From positions 1-51,705 of the forward strand of contig QBVC01000037.1 in assembly GCA_003058495.1 (NCBI GenBank): a stretch of 51,705 nt of DNA, written 5' to 3'. The translations under genes were made by a program, and so were the position numbers. This DNA comes from a gamma proteobacterium symbiont of Ctena orbiculata (GTDB lineage: Bacteria; Pseudomonadota; Gammaproteobacteria; Chromatiales; Chromatiaceae). The notes below the pieces were generated by a model. That model did no database searches. It saw nothing but the letters and a program-made list of their open reading frames with translations, and was not told the origin of the DNA. This document shows, one piece after another, positions 1-8,247 of the stretch (positions are counted from its first letter, which is position 1; each line of letters begins with the position of its first letter).

Positions 1-243
1 GATGAGATTGAACTTGATCCCCTGGACGATGGGTGAGCCCTGTCTGTAGAAGAGAGGGAAGAGATAGCCGATCACAACCCCCTGGATCAGGATCGCGGCA
101 ATGCCCAGGATCATGATCGGCTGTTCACGCTGAAACGCTCCCCAGGCCACATAGTGGTCGTGAAACCAGATCATGTGCCAGGGATAGGCCCAGGCCATGG
201 TGATGACGAAGTAGGCCACAAGGAACAGGCCGATTCTTTTCAT
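1..243 (-). CDS. Small membrane protein, N-terminal part (cut by window edge)
   Basis: Eighty-one codons are visible and the frame stays open at the left edge, so the C-terminus is missing. The ATG at 243 is followed by a hydrophobic stretch (residues about 5-21, MKRIGLFLVAYFVITMAWAY) and a second one at about 42-62. Between them lies a short aromatic and His-rich segment (WHMIWFHDHY, residues 22-31). This pattern fits a small multi-pass inner-membrane protein. I do not recognise the family with certainty. It starts 23 bases after the stop of the damaged SRPBCC gene on the same strand, so the two were probably co-transcribed. The pairing of a SRPBCC protein, a small membrane protein and a divergent regulator suggests one stress- or solvent-responsive unit, but that is inference. 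Confidence 0.7.
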   Translation of the reverse strand, partial: MKRIGLFLVAYFVITMAWAYPWHMIWFHDHYVAWGAFQREQPIMILGIAAILIQGVVIGYLFPLFYRQGSPIVQGIKFNLI

Positions 244-266
244 TGGTCCAGCATAGTCGGTTGGCG

Positions 267-515
267 TCAATAGGAGTTGGGTCTGCCGCCCAGGCCGTCC
301 AGGTATTGTTTCAGGCTGCCGGCGATATAGTGATCCCAACCCGCTTTGCAGATCCCGTAACAGGCCATCCCGGGGGTCAAACCGAGATGGGTAAGGGTTA
401 TGTTGGAGCACCGGTTGCTCATCGGCGTCCACCAGGCCGACATCTCCTGGGTTATCGCCCTGTAGGCGCGGTGGGCGGTGACGGAACAGCGGATTGAGGA
501 TTGATAATCGGTCAA
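267..515 (-). pseudogene. Internally deleted SRPBCC (AHSA1-like) protein
   Basis: The first part (LTDYQSSIRCSVTAHRAY then RAITQEMSAWWTP) matches the opening strand and helix of an AHSA1/SRPBCC ligand-binding domain. The last part (ITLTHLGLTPGMACYGICKAGWDHY, then IAGSLKQYL) matches the closing strand and long C-terminal helix of the same fold. The roughly 60-80 residues that should form the middle of the sheet are absent. The two ends are joined through a short unrelated stretch (MSNRCSN). The product would be about 82 residues against about 140-160 for the family, so the cavity cannot form and the gene is probably dead. I chose the TTG at 515 because a GGGAG lies 7 bases upstream and domain homology begins there; an in-frame TTG at 602 gives a longer tail without homology. 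Confidence 0.7.
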
Positions 516-599
516 ATTGGCTGCTCCCGTGGCTTCCCGCAGGCTGTACTCGACAGCGCCGCATCGGCTGCTGCTGGCGAAGGGTGTGTTTCCCCCGTG

Positions 600-655
600 C
601 AATAATAATTCTATAATAAAAGTATTCTAGTAAAACAATTCTGTTATGCAAGTGT
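600..655. promoter_or_regulatory. AT-rich divergent promoter region with repeated ATTCT motifs
   Basis: This stretch lies just upstream of the HxlR regulator and behind the leftward SRPBCC gene. It is far richer in A+T than its surroundings. The motif ATTCT occurs three times (near 608, 624 and 640), spaced about 16 bases apart, with TATAAT-like sequence between the copies. HxlR-type regulators commonly bind their own divergent promoter, so this is a reasonable operator candidate. No exact dyad is obvious. Confidence 0.35.
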
Positions 656-661
656 TATTTC

Positions 662-1102
662 ATGGTGGCCAAGAGCGAGCATAAACAGCGCAGCGAATGT
701 CCCATCGCCTGCGCCCTGGATATCATCGGAGACCACTGGACCTTGCTGGTTATCCGAAACCTGATGTTTCTCGGTGTCCATGAATACAAGGATATGTTGA
801 AGATGGAGGAACAGATCTCCAGCAGCATCCTTTCGAATCGTCTGATGAAGTTGCAAAACGAAGGCTTGGTTGACTCACTGCCGCACCCGGGGAGTCAGCG
901 CCGCAAGCTGTACTATCTCACTGTGAAAGGCAAAGAGCTGATCTATATGATGACCGAACTTGTTATCTGGTCAAACAACTATCTTGAGACAGTCAATATC
1001 CCGGAAGATAAAAAGCGGCTTATCGAGAACGCGCCAGAAAGGTTCATCAAGCTCACCTTGAAGGAGCTTGATGAGTGGGAACAGCAATGTGTCAAAACTT
1101 AA
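662..1102 (+). CDS. HxlR-family winged-helix transcriptional regulator
   Basis: The 146-residue protein has the HxlR signature throughout. It begins with a conserved Cys-Pro entry (ECPIACALDIIGDHWTLLVI, from about residue 12). A recognition-helix region follows (ISSSILSNRLMKLQNEGLV, about 51-69), then a wing ending in the YYLTVKGKEL box (about 81-90). The C-terminal helices (about 90-146) would form the dimer interface. Such proteins sense thiol-reactive or small organic compounds, often through the N-terminal cysteine. They usually control the adjacent divergent gene, here the broken SRPBCC/membrane-protein pair. If that target is dead, the regulator may be left over or may act elsewhere. 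The ribosome-binding site is weak. Base composition is AT-richer than the cys genes, which would fit transfer. Confidence 0.88.
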   Translation: MVAKSEHKQRSECPIACALDIIGDHWTLLVIRNLMFLGVHEYKDMLKMEEQISSSILSNRLMKLQNEGLVDSLPHPGSQRRKLYYLTVKGKELIYMMTELVIWSNNYLETVNIPEDKKRLIENAPERFIKLTLKELDEWEQQCVKT

Positions 1103-1203
1103 GCTGCAGCAGTCAGACATGATAGTTGTTGTTGGTCTATCCAGTGGTGGCTGTCGACAACAATCGAGCCAGTTTTCCTGGCAGTGGATCGATTAGAGTG
1201 TTC

Positions 1204-1350
1204 GTCATTCCGGCGCAGGCCGGAATCCAGACCTACAGGGAGATAGGCAATTGATTAACAAACTCTATGTGGACAAGCACATACGACGGCCAGGATAAAA
1301 ATGGGGGCTGGTGGTTCGATCCCCTGGATTCCGGCCTGCGCCGGAATGAC
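1204..1350. repeat. 147-bp MITE-like element with perfect 27-bp terminal inverted repeats
   Basis: The left end (1204-1230) and right end (1324-1350) are exact reverse complements over 27 bases. Each end is itself a small hairpin (ATTCCGGC, 4-base loop, GCCGGAAT). The 93 bases between the ends hold no plausible gene. The element fills most of the 377-bp gap between the HxlR regulator and cysB (1103-1479), which otherwise shows nothing recognisable. Repeats of the type GTCATTCC...GGAATCCAG are scattered in many proteobacterial genomes as REP/BIME- or MITE-like elements. No second copy of this exact arm was seen in the window, and no target-site duplication is clear. Confidence 0.85.
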
Positions 1351-1479
1351 CTGCACCTTGATTATCCCAACTCAGCGCTGTCTGAGCTGACAGCCTCCGT
1401 CGTATCAAATGCAGACTGCTTCACCTAATCATTCTATGTAGTAGGTCCTGCATAACATTAAAAATAACCGAACTCCTTT

Positions 1480-2394
1480 TCAGCGCTCTTTGGTCACCCC
1501 GTTCTCGAGCACCATCGACTCCATCAGGTCGATGAACCTCTGTTGATAGCGCCGCAGGTACTTGTCCTTGTGGTAGGCCACCCAGGTGGTCTCCCAGGGG
1601 AGCATGTTGCCGAGATCCCGGATCTCCATATCCCTGTCCTGCTCCGCTGAATAGGCCATGCTGGCGATCAGGCCGACACCCATGCCCTCGCGCACGTAGG
1701 TCTTGATCACATCGGTATCGGCGGCGGTCAACACCACGTTGGGCTGCAGACCGGCCCGGGCGAAGGTGGTCTGCATATGGCTGGCGCCGGTAAAGCCGAA
1801 GGTGTAGGTGATCAGGGGGTAGTCGCAGATGCGCTCCAGGGAGAGGGCCCTCTCCGCCAGCACCGGATGGCCCTTGAGGGCGATGAGACTGCGGTTCCAG
1901 CGATAACAGGGTATGGCATTGAGTGAGGAGTGGTCCCCCAGCTCCTCGGTGCAGATGGAGAAGTCGACCCGATCGTTGATCGCCATCTCCACCAGCTCCT
2001 GGGGCGTGCCCTGGTGAATCTGCAGGCTGACGGTGGGGAAGTTCGGACGAAAGGCGCGGATCACGGCGGGCAGTACATAGCGGGCCTGGGTGTGGGTGGT
2101 GCCGATGCGCAGTACGCCGCTGCTCTCCTCCACATGGTCGCGGCCGACGGCGAGGATGTTCTCTCTGACCGCGAGGGCCTGTCGTGCATAGCCGAGCACC
2201 GCCTCCCCCGCTGCCGTCAGGGCGATCAGCCGTTTGCCCTTGCGCACGAAGAGCTGGGTTCCCAGCTCCTTCTCCAGCTGGGCCAGGTGCTGGGAGACGG
2301 CAGACTGCACCAGGAAGAGCTGTTTGGCCGCCAGGGTTACGTTGAAGCCCGACTCCGCCAGGGCCACCAGAGAATTGAGTTGCCGCAGTTCCAT
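1480..2394 (-). CDS. cysB: CysB-like LysR-family regulator of sulfur assimilation
   Basis: This is a 304-residue LysR-type protein. The N-terminal helix-turn-helix covers about residues 1-60 (MELRQLNSLVALAE, AAKQLFLVQSAVSQHLAQLE). The effector domain carries CysB-type signatures: IGTTHTQARYVLP at about 97-109, the region that binds sulfate or acetylserine in CysB, and DTDVIKTYVREGMGVGLIAS at about 224-243. It is divergent from cysJ with 110 bases between the starts, the normal setting for an activator of the cys genes. In the known CysB family, N-acetylserine promotes and sulfide or thiosulfate opposes activation. At 304 residues it is slightly shorter than enteric CysB (324). It could instead be a Cbl-type paralogue. 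The start follows GGAACACAGAT. Confidence 0.85.
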   Translation of the reverse strand: MELRQLNSLVALAESGFNVTLAAKQLFLVQSAVSQHLAQLEKELGTQLFVRKGKRLIALTAAGEAVLGYARQALAVRENILAVGRDHVEESSGVLRIGTTHTQARYVLPAVIRAFRPNFPTVSLQIHQGTPQELVEMAINDRVDFSICTEELGDHSSLNAIPCYRWNRSLIALKGHPVLAERALSLERICDYPLITYTFGFTGASHMQTTFARAGLQPNVVLTAADTDVIKTYVREGMGVGLIASMAYSAEQDRDMEIRDLGNMLPWETTWVAYHKDKYLRRYQQRFIDLMESMVLENGVTKER

Positions 2395-2407
2395 ATCTGT
2401 GTTCCAG

Positions 2408-2426
2408 ATAATTTATCAAAAATTAT
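2408..2426. promoter_or_regulatory. Perfect dyad in the cysB/cysJ intergenic region (candidate LysR operator)
   Basis: ATAATTT and AAATTAT form a perfect 7-bp dyad around the loop ATCAA, and the core fits the T-N11-A rule of LysR-family boxes. It lies 14 bases upstream of cysB and 79 bases before cysJ, inside a strongly AT-rich patch. It is a good candidate for the autoregulatory or activating site, but no footprint evidence is implied. Confidence 0.45.
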
Positions 2427-2504
2427 TACTTCAAAAGATATAACTCCTCAACCAATATTGCTACCCAATTCTTCCTTAAAGTTGCAATCCGGAGTTGCAT
2501 CGCC

Positions 2505-4292
2505 ATGGAAAACAGAGCCATGACCCAATCCATCCTGCCTACCCATCCGTTGGACGGCCTGCAGCTCACCCGCCTGCAGCAGGCGGTGGAGGGACTCAAC
2601 AGCGAACAGCTGACCTGGGCCAGCGGTTATCTGGCCGGGCTGGGGGCGGTGCAGCCCGCGATCGGCGAGGCGGCCAACGAGGCGCCCCTGTTGACCATCC
2701 TCTACGCCACCCACGGTGGGAATGCCCGCGGCGTGGCGGAGGCCCTGGCCGATGGTGCCAGGGCACGGGGCCTGGCGCCTCGCCTGGTCGCCGCGGAGGG
2801 CTACCGGGCCAGGGATCTGACCAAGGAGCGGTTGCTGGTCGTGGTGATCAGCACCCAGGGTGAGGGCGAGCCGCCGGAGGGCGCCTTCGAGCTGTTCAGG
2901 TATCTCAAGGGCAACAAGGCGCCACAGCTCGACGGATTGAAGTACGCAGTCTTCGGCCTGGGCGACTCCAGCTATGAGCACTTCTGCCAGGCGGCGAAGG
3001 AGCTCGATGCCCTGCTGCAGGGGTGCGGCGCCCAGGCGCTGCTGCAGCGCATCGACGCCGACGTCGATTTCCAGCGGCAGTCGACTGCCTGGCAGGGTGA
3101 GGTGCTGAGGGCGGTGGGGCAGCTGCAGCCGTCGGACCAGGCCAGGATCATCCCGCTGCAGCGCGGGACCACCGCCGGCATCAGGTACGACCGCAACCAC
3201 CCTTTCCAGAGCGAACTGCTGGAGCGGCGCCGCATCACCACGACCGATGCGCTCTCCGAGGTGCACCACCTCGCCCTGGAGATCGACCCCCAGGCAATCA
3301 GTTACCGGCCCGGTGACGCCCTGGGGGTCCTGTTCCGCAACGACCCGGCGGTGGTCGAAGAGATTCTCTCCCATACCAGGCTGTCAGGCGATACCCGGGT
3401 CAAGCTGGGTGACGATGAACTGACCCTCACCCAGGCCCTGATCGAGAGGCTGGAGCTGACCCAGCTCCACCCCCGCCTGGTCAAGGCCTGGGCCGCGCTG
3501 AGCGGCGATAGGGAATTGAGCGCCCTGAGCGAGGATGGCGAGGGATTGCGGCGCTTCGTTCAGGGGCTGCAATTGATCGATCTGCTGCAGGCCTATCCCG
3601 TCGAGCTGGACGGGCAGGGAGTGGTGAATCTGCTCCATCCCCGGCAGCCCAGGCTCTACTCCATCGCCTCGAGCCAGGCGGCCTATGAAGACGAGGTCCA
3701 CCTCGCCGTCTCCACCCTGCGCTACCGGGGGCATGGGCGTGAACACCTTGGCGGGGCCTCCGGGTATCTCACCCGGCGACTTGTCGCGGGTGAGCGCCTG
3801 GGGGTCTACGTGGCGGAGAACAACGGCTTTAGACTGCCCCAGTCCGGCGACACCCCCATCATCATGGTGGGGGCGGGCACCGGCATTGCACCCTATCGCG
3901 CCTTTCTCCAGGCCCGCGAGGCCGCGGGCGCCGGCGGTGATGGTTGGCTGATATACGGCAACCGCCATTTTCACCGCGACTTCCTCTATCAGGCCGACTG
4001 GCTCAACTATCGCAAGGCCGGCCTGCTGAAGCGGATCAGCCTCGCCTTCTCCCGCGACGGGAAGGAGCGCACCTATGTGCAGGCCCGGCTCTACGAGGAG
4101 CGGGCCGAGCTCTATCGCTGGCTGCGGCAGGGGGCCCACCTCTACATCTGCGGCGGGGTGGCGATGGAGCAGGGGGTGCGCCAGGCCCTCCAGGCCATAG
4201 CCCAGGATCAGGGCGGTCTCGACGAAGCGGCCGCAATCGAATACATCGAGTCCCTGCGCGAGCAGGGGCGTTATCAGCGAGACGTCTACTGA
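2505..4292 (+). CDS. cysJ: Sulfite reductase (NADPH) flavoprotein subunit
   Basis: The 595-residue protein passes electrons from NADPH through FAD and FMN to the CysI hemoprotein, reducing sulfite to sulfide in the cytoplasm. The flavodoxin domain (about 62-205) begins with the FMN phosphate loop LYATHGGNA (about 67-75) and includes STQGEGEPPE and FGLGDSSYEHF. A connecting/FAD domain follows, with RLYSIASS. The NADP-binding domain has GAGTGIAPYRAF and YICGG. It ends in YQRDVY as in enteric CysJ. Length matches the family (599 in E. coli). The ATG at 2505 is preceded by GGAG 10 bases upstream; the ATG at 2520 is an alternative. Its stop overlaps the cysI start (TGATG), indicating translational coupling. 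Confidence 0.96.
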   Translation: MENRAMTQSILPTHPLDGLQLTRLQQAVEGLNSEQLTWASGYLAGLGAVQPAIGEAANEAPLLTILYATHGGNARGVAEALADGARARGLAPRLVAAEGYRARDLTKERLLVVVISTQGEGEPPEGAFELFRYLKGNKAPQLDGLKYAVFGLGDSSYEHFCQAAKELDALLQGCGAQALLQRIDADVDFQRQSTAWQGEVLRAVGQLQPSDQARIIPLQRGTTAGIRYDRNHPFQSELLERRRITTTDALSEVHHLALEIDPQAISYRPGDALGVLFRNDPAVVEEILSHTRLSGDTRVKLGDDELTLTQALIERLELTQLHPRLVKAWAALSGDRELSALSEDGEGLRRFVQGLQLIDLLQAYPVELDGQGVVNLLHPRQPRLYSIASSQAAYEDEVHLAVSTLRYRGHGREHLGGASGYLTRRLVAGERLGVYVAENNGFRLPQSGDTPIIMVGAGTGIAPYRAFLQAREAAGAGGDGWLIYGNRHFHRDFLYQADWLNYRKAGLLKRISLAFSRDGKERTYVQARLYEERAELYRWLRQGAHLYICGGVAMEQGVRQALQAIAQDQGGLDEAAAIEYIESLREQGRYQRDVY

Positions 4293-5980
4293 TGGATATC
4301 AAGGTCAATCCCAACGAACTGATCAAGGCCAACAGCCGCTATCTGCGCGGCACCCTGAGGGAGAGCATGGCCGACCAGGCGACGGGTGCGCTCTCGGCGG
4401 AGGATGCCCAGATCAGCAAGTTCCACGGTTTCTATGAGCAGGACGACCGGGACCAGCGGCAGCAGCGGCAACAGCAGTTTCTCGAGCCCTACTACAGTTT
4501 CATGCTGCGGGCCCGCCTTCCCGGCGGTGTCTGCACCACCCGGCAGTGGCTGGCCATCGATGCGGTGGGGCGGGAGCTGGGCAATGGCGCCATTCGTCTC
4601 ACCACGCGCCAGACCTTCCAGTACCACGGCATAGTGAAGAAGAACCTAAAGCCGCTGATCCAGCGCATCAACCAGGCGATGATCGACTCCATCGGCGGTT
4701 GTGGTGACGTCAATCGCAACGTGCTCTGCAATCCCAATCCGGAGCATTCGGCCCTGCATGGGGAGGTCTATCTGTGGGCAAAGCGCATCAGCGAGCATCT
4801 GTTGCCGAAAACCCGCGCCTATCACGAGATCTGGCTCGACGGCGAGCCGGTGGCAGGCGGCGAGGCGGAACCCATCTACGGGGAGACCTATCTGCCGCGC
4901 AAGTTCAAGACCGCGGTGGCCATCCCGCCCCACAACGACGTCGACGTCTACACCAACGACCTGGGTTTCGTGGCCATCGCCGAGGGCGATCGGCTGCTCG
5001 GTTTCAATGTGCTTGCCGGCGGCGGCATGGGCGCCACTCACGACGATCCCTCCACCTTTCCGCGCCTTGCCGACGAGCTGGGTTTCATACCCCCCGAACA
5101 TACCCTGGCGGTGGCGGAGGCGGTGGTCAGTGTACAGCGGGATTTCGGCGACCGGGTGAGCCGCCGCCATGCCCGTCTCAAGTACACCATCGAGCGCCTC
5201 GGCCTGGAGGCCTTCCGGGCCAAGGTAGAGGAGCGCGCCGGGGTGCGCTTCGCACCCCACCGTCCAGTCCGTTTCACCAGCCAGGGCGACCGCTATGGCT
5301 GGGTTGAGGACGGAGAGGGTCGTTGGCACCTGACCCTCTACATCGAGAACGGCCGGGTGGCAGACACGCCCGCAGCCAGCCTGATGAGCGGCCTGCGCGA
5401 GATCGCCGGGATCCACCGGGGCGAGTTCCGTATCACCCCCAACCAGAACCTGATCATCGCCTCAGTGGCGGAGGATCAGAAGACGGCCATCGAATCGCTG
5501 GCCCGACAACACGGCCTGCTTGTCGACCGTCGCAGCCCGACCCGCCTCGCCAGTATCGCCTGCGTGGCCCTGCCCACCTGCCCGCAGGCGATGGCCGAGG
5601 CGGAACGCTATCTCCCCGAGCTGCTGCAGAAGATAGAGGATATAGCGTTCCGGCAGGGTATTGATCGCCAGGCCATCGTCATGCGCATGACGGGTTGCCC
5701 CAACGGCTGTGCCCGTCCCTATGTGGCGGAGATCGGCCTGGTCGGCAAGGGCCCGGGACGCTACAACCTGCAGCTGGGTGGCGATGGCATAGGCCTGCGG
5801 CTCAACCGTCTCTACCGGAAAAACCTCAACGAGGGGGAGCTGCTGGAGAGCCTGGAGGGCCTCTTCCGCCTCTATGCCGCCGAGCGCCTGCCCAAGGAAC
5901 GCTTTGGCGATTTCGTTATTCGCCAGGGCCTGGTGAAACCGGTGATCAATCCGGCGGAGGACTATCATGAGTCCGCTTGA
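4292..5980 (+). CDS. cysI: Sulfite reductase hemoprotein subunit (siroheme, 4Fe-4S)
   Basis: The 562-residue protein holds the siroheme and 4Fe-4S cluster where sulfite is reduced to sulfide. The cluster ligands are visible as C424-x5-C430 ([10 protein letters not shown]) and C469-x3-C473 ([10 protein letters not shown]). They are offset by exactly 10 from the E. coli residues 434/440/479/483. Two sulfite/nitrite-reductase ferredoxin-like repeats and basic substrate-site residues ([17 protein letters not shown]) are present. Length matches CysI (570). The ATG at 4292 overlaps the cysJ stop, and [20 protein letters not shown] is the usual CysI opening. A much longer reading frame extends upstream inside cysJ but shows no homology. 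The 3' end overlaps cysH by 14 bases. Confidence 0.97.
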   Translation: MDIKVNPNELIKANSRYLRGTLRESMADQATGALSAEDAQISKFHGFYEQDDRDQRQQRQQQFLEPYYSFMLRARLPGGVCTTRQWLAIDAVGRELGNGAIRLTTRQTFQYHGIVKKNLKPLIQRINQAMIDSIGGCGDVNRNVLCNPNPEHSALHGEVYLWAKRISEHLLPKTRAYHEIWLDGEPVAGGEAEPIYGETYLPRKFKTAVAIPPHNDVDVYTNDLGFVAIAEGDRLLGFNVLAGGGMGATHDDPSTFPRLADELGFIPPEHTLAVAEAVVSVQRDFGDRVSRRHARLKYTIERLGLEAFRAKVEERAGVRFAPHRPVRFTSQGDRYGWVEDGEGRWHLTLYIENGRVADTPAASLMSGLREIAGIHRGEFRITPNQNLIIASVAEDQKTAIESLARQHGLLVDRRSPTRLASIACVALPTCPQAMAEAERYLPELLQKIEDIAFRQGIDRQAIVMRMTGCPNGCARPYVAEIGLVGKGPGRYNLQLGGDGIGLRLNRLYRKNLNEGELLESLEGLFRLYAAERLPKERFGDFVIRQGLVKPVINPAEDYHESA

Positions 5981-6689
5981 AGCCCTGAAACCGCAGCAGC
6001 AGGCGCTGGCGGGGGATCTCGAGGAGATCAATCGCAAGCTGGAGGGGATGAGCGCCGAACAGCGTGTCGAGTGGGCGCTTCACTACCTGCCTGGCAACCA
6101 CATCATGACCTCCAGTTTTGGTATCCAGGGCGCCCTGATGCTCCACCTGGTAAGCCGCATCCTGCCCGATATTCCGGTGGTGTTGGTGGATACCGGCTAT
6201 CTCTTTCCCGAGACCTACAGCTTCATCGATCAGCTGAGTGAACGCCTGCAGCTCAATCTGCAGGTCTACCGTGCCCCGGAGTCGCCGGCCTGGCAGGAGA
6301 GTCGTTACGGCCGCCTTTGGGAGCAGGGCCTGGGCGGGATCGAGCACTACAACCGCATCAACAAGGTGGAACCCCTGCAGCGAGCGTTGAAGCAGCTCGA
6401 CGCCGGCAGCTGGTTTGCCGGACTGCGGCGGCAGCAGTCCCAGAGCCGCTCGACACTGCCGGTGGTGCGTGTTCAGGACGGCCGCTTCAAGGTCCATCCC
6501 GTGATCGACTGGCACAACCGGGATGTACACCGCTATCTGCAGAAGCACAACCTGCCCTACCACCCGCTATGGGAGCAGGGCTATGCCTCCGTCGGCGATG
6601 TGCATACCAGCCGTCCGCTGGAGCTGGGCATGCACGAGGAGGAGACCCGCTTCTTCGGACTGAAGCGCGAATGCGGCATACATGAATGA
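5967..6689 (+). CDS. cysH: Phosphoadenosine phosphosulfate (PAPS) reductase
   Basis: The 240-residue enzyme reduces PAPS to sulfite with thioredoxin or glutaredoxin. The PP-loop-like nucleotide site is [13 protein letters not shown] (about 48-60), followed by [13 protein letters not shown]. The catalytic cysteine sits in the C-terminal tail ECGIHE (C236). The two Cys pairs that hold a 4Fe-4S cluster in APS reductases are absent. This is therefore the PAPS-specific E. coli type, consistent with cysC (APS kinase) directly downstream. It starts inside the last codons of cysI (14-base overlap), so translation is coupled. The sulfate adenylyltransferase genes (cysD, cysN) are not in this window. 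Confidence 0.95.
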   Translation: MSPLEALKPQQQALAGDLEEINRKLEGMSAEQRVEWALHYLPGNHIMTSSFGIQGALMLHLVSRILPDIPVVLVDTGYLFPETYSFIDQLSERLQLNLQVYRAPESPAWQESRYGRLWEQGLGGIEHYNRINKVEPLQRALKQLDAGSWFAGLRRQQSQSRSTLPVVRVQDGRFKVHPVIDWHNRDVHRYLQKHNLPYHPLWEQGYASVGDVHTSRPLELGMHEEETRFFGLKRECGIHE

Positions 6690-6733
6690 ATAGTTTTGAG
6701 TTTTAAATTTTTAAAGTTAAGGAGTAAGAAAAA
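6690..6733. repeat. AT-rich remnant resembling the window's TTTTGAG/GAATTTT repeat family
   Basis: The 44 bases between cysH and cysC contain TAGTTTTGAGTTTTAAATTT, in the same style as the arms of the larger elements at 16836 and 18791. Only one arm is recognisable and there is no matching inverted copy, so it may be a decayed or solo arm. The AAGGAG that drives cysC lies at its right end. Confidence 0.4.
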
Positions 6734-7360
6734 ATGAGCAGCAACATCGTCTGGCATTCCCACCCGGTGGACCAGAAGACCCGGGCGCAACAGAAATTCC
6801 AGCGCCCGCTGGTGATCTGGTTCACCGGCCTCAGCGCCTCGGGCAAGTCGACCATCGCCGGGGCCCTGGAACAGATCCTCACTCTGCAGGGGTATCACAC
6901 CTACCTGTTGGACGGCGACAACGTCCGCCACGGTCTCTGCCGCGACCTGGGATTCAGCGATGATCACCGACAGGAGAATATCCGCCGGGTCGGCGAGGTG
7001 GCGAAGCTGATGGCCGATGCCGGGCTGATCACCCTGGCCGCCTTTATCTCACCCTTTCGCGCCGACCGCCGCCTGGTGCGCGAGATCATGCCCGGGGGTC
7101 AGTTCGTGGAGGTCTTCGTGGATGCCGACCTCTCGGTCTGCCGCAAGCGCGATCCCAAGGGGCTCTACGCCAAGGCCGATCGGGGCGAGATCAGGCAGTT
7201 CACCGGTATCGACAGCCCCTACGAGGTGCCGCAAGGGCCCGAGGTGCATATCCGTGCCGGTGAGGTCTCAGTGGCGGAGGCGGTGAACCAGCTGCTGGCC
7301 TATCTGCAGGATGCAGGTGCTCTGCAGGCGGGCTACAAGCCGGTTGCCCTCGAAGCCTGA
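6734..7360 (+). CDS. cysC: Adenylylsulfate (APS) kinase
   Basis: The 208-residue protein phosphorylates APS to PAPS. The Walker A loop is GLSASGKS (residues 32-39). Other family features are [18 protein letters not shown] (the APS/lid region), [33 protein letters not shown], and [11 protein letters not shown] near the C-terminus. Length is typical (about 200). The ATG at 6734 follows a strong AAGGAG with 7-base spacing, so it can be translated independently of cysH. PAPS is the substrate of CysH upstream and of the sulfotransferase encoded convergently at 7715-8245, so this gene links assimilation and sulfation. Confidence 0.96.
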   Translation: MSSNIVWHSHPVDQKTRAQQKFQRPLVIWFTGLSASGKSTIAGALEQILTLQGYHTYLLDGDNVRHGLCRDLGFSDDHRQENIRRVGEVAKLMADAGLITLAAFISPFRADRRLVREIMPGGQFVEVFVDADLSVCRKRDPKGLYAKADRGEIRQFTGIDSPYEVPQGPEVHIRAGEVSVAEAVNQLLAYLQDAGALQAGYKPVALEA

Positions 7361-7375
7361 GGCGGGTGTTGGTAG

Positions 7376-7702
7376 ATGTTGCTCTCATTTGCGGACAAAA
7401 AAGCCGAGAAACGGTCTCAGCAGGCCATTTCCTCGGATCGCCCCATACGCAGTCTGGCGAAGGCGATCTCATGGCGCGTGACCGGCTCCATCGACACCAT
7501 TCTCCTCTCCTGGTTCTTCACCGGCAACCTGACCACCGCGGCGGCTATCGGTTTGACCGAGGTGATAACGAAGATGGTGCTCTACTATCTGCATGAGCGG
7601 ATCTGGAACCGGATAGGCCTCGGCCGATCCGAAACGGACCGTTGGCAAAGGTCGGAGGTGTTGAAAGAGAAGCCGGCGGTGGCTTCGGGCACTAACTACT
7701 AG
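7376..7702 (+). CDS. DUF2061 small membrane protein
   Basis: The 108-residue protein carries a recognisable DUF2061 block: RSLAKAISWRVTGSIDTILL (about 25-44), then SWFFTGNLTTAAAIGLTEVI and TKMVLYYLHERIWNRI. This predicts two transmembrane hairpin segments (about 35-50 and 54-73). The biochemical role of the family is unknown. It starts 15 bases after cysC and is surely co-transcribed with it. My inference is a membrane role linked to sulfate activation, perhaps transport or anchoring. The C-terminal 30 residues are polar and poorly conserved in appearance. The ATG at 7376 is the first in frame and has only a weak GGTAG-like ribosome site. Confidence 0.85.
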   Translation: MLLSFADKKAEKRSQQAISSDRPIRSLAKAISWRVTGSIDTILLSWFFTGNLTTAAAIGLTEVITKMVLYYLHERIWNRIGLGRSETDRWQRSEVLKEKPAVASGTNY

Positions 7703-7714
7703 GGAGTAATGACA

Positions 7715-8245
7715 CTAATCCGAAGCGTTGTAACGGGTCCGCCACTCTGCAAGCCCCTTCTCCAGGTCGCCCCGGGCGTCGATCCAGTGCCAGAAGTCGG
7801 TGAAATCGGTATCGGCGTTCTCCAGGCTGAAGATCATCTTGTGGCGTTTGTCCTTGAGGAAGAGTGCAATATTGTAGGTTAGAGTATCAAGATAGTCGGA
7901 TGCGATCTCAGCCGGTGACTGTCCCTCTCCACCCATGAGGATACCCTCCCGGTATGCCGACATGATGCCGTAGTCCATGCGCTTGACGAAGCTCTTCACC
8001 GATGCCTCGCGATCCCTGGTGAGGTGTACGTAGTAGGCGTCGTCGCCATACGCTTGATCGAGTCTGCCGAGCAGCCAACAGAGCCTGTTGTCCGCCTCGA
8101 TATGGTTGTCGGGATAGGCCAGCCGCTGATCGCCGGTGAGGGTCGAATGGGATTCGTGGGCTGCGGAGTAGTTGCTGATGTGCCTGCAGGCCTCGATGAA
8201 GGTTGTCGATCCGCAGCGTCCGGCATTGAGGATAAAGATATTCAT
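7715..8245 (-). CDS. PAPS-dependent sulfotransferase-like protein
   Basis: The 176-residue protein opens with MNIFILNAGRCGSTTF, the 5'-phosphosulfate-binding loop of sulfotransferases (residues 7-16). It later has VHLTRDREASVKSF (about 73-86), matching the 3'-phosphate-binding motif, in which the conserved Arg and Ser contact PAPS. The acceptor is unknown. It is short for the fold (usually 220-300), with a compact C-terminal part. It lies 2 bases downstream of the glycosyltransferase gene on the same strand, so a sulfated glycan or glycoside product is the simplest inference. It converges on the cysC/DUF2061 operon with a 12-base gap and no visible terminator between them. Confidence 0.82.
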   Translation of the reverse strand: MNIFILNAGRCGSTTFIEACRHISNYSAAHESHSTLTGDQRLAYPDNHIEADNRLCWLLGRLDQAYGDDAYYVHLTRDREASVKSFVKRMDYGIMSAYREGILMGGEGQSPAEIASDYLDTLTYNIALFLKDKRHKMIFSLENADTDFTDFWHWIDARGDLEKGLAEWRTRYNASD

Positions 8246-8247
8246 GG

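Noticed and set aside
1421-2419. Long opposite-frame reading frame over the cysB gene (and similar long antisense frames over cysJ, recG, spoT and the RND gene)
   Set aside because: These follow the GC-rich third-position pattern of the real gene on the other strand; the translations are Arg/Pro/Gly-rich and show no domain.
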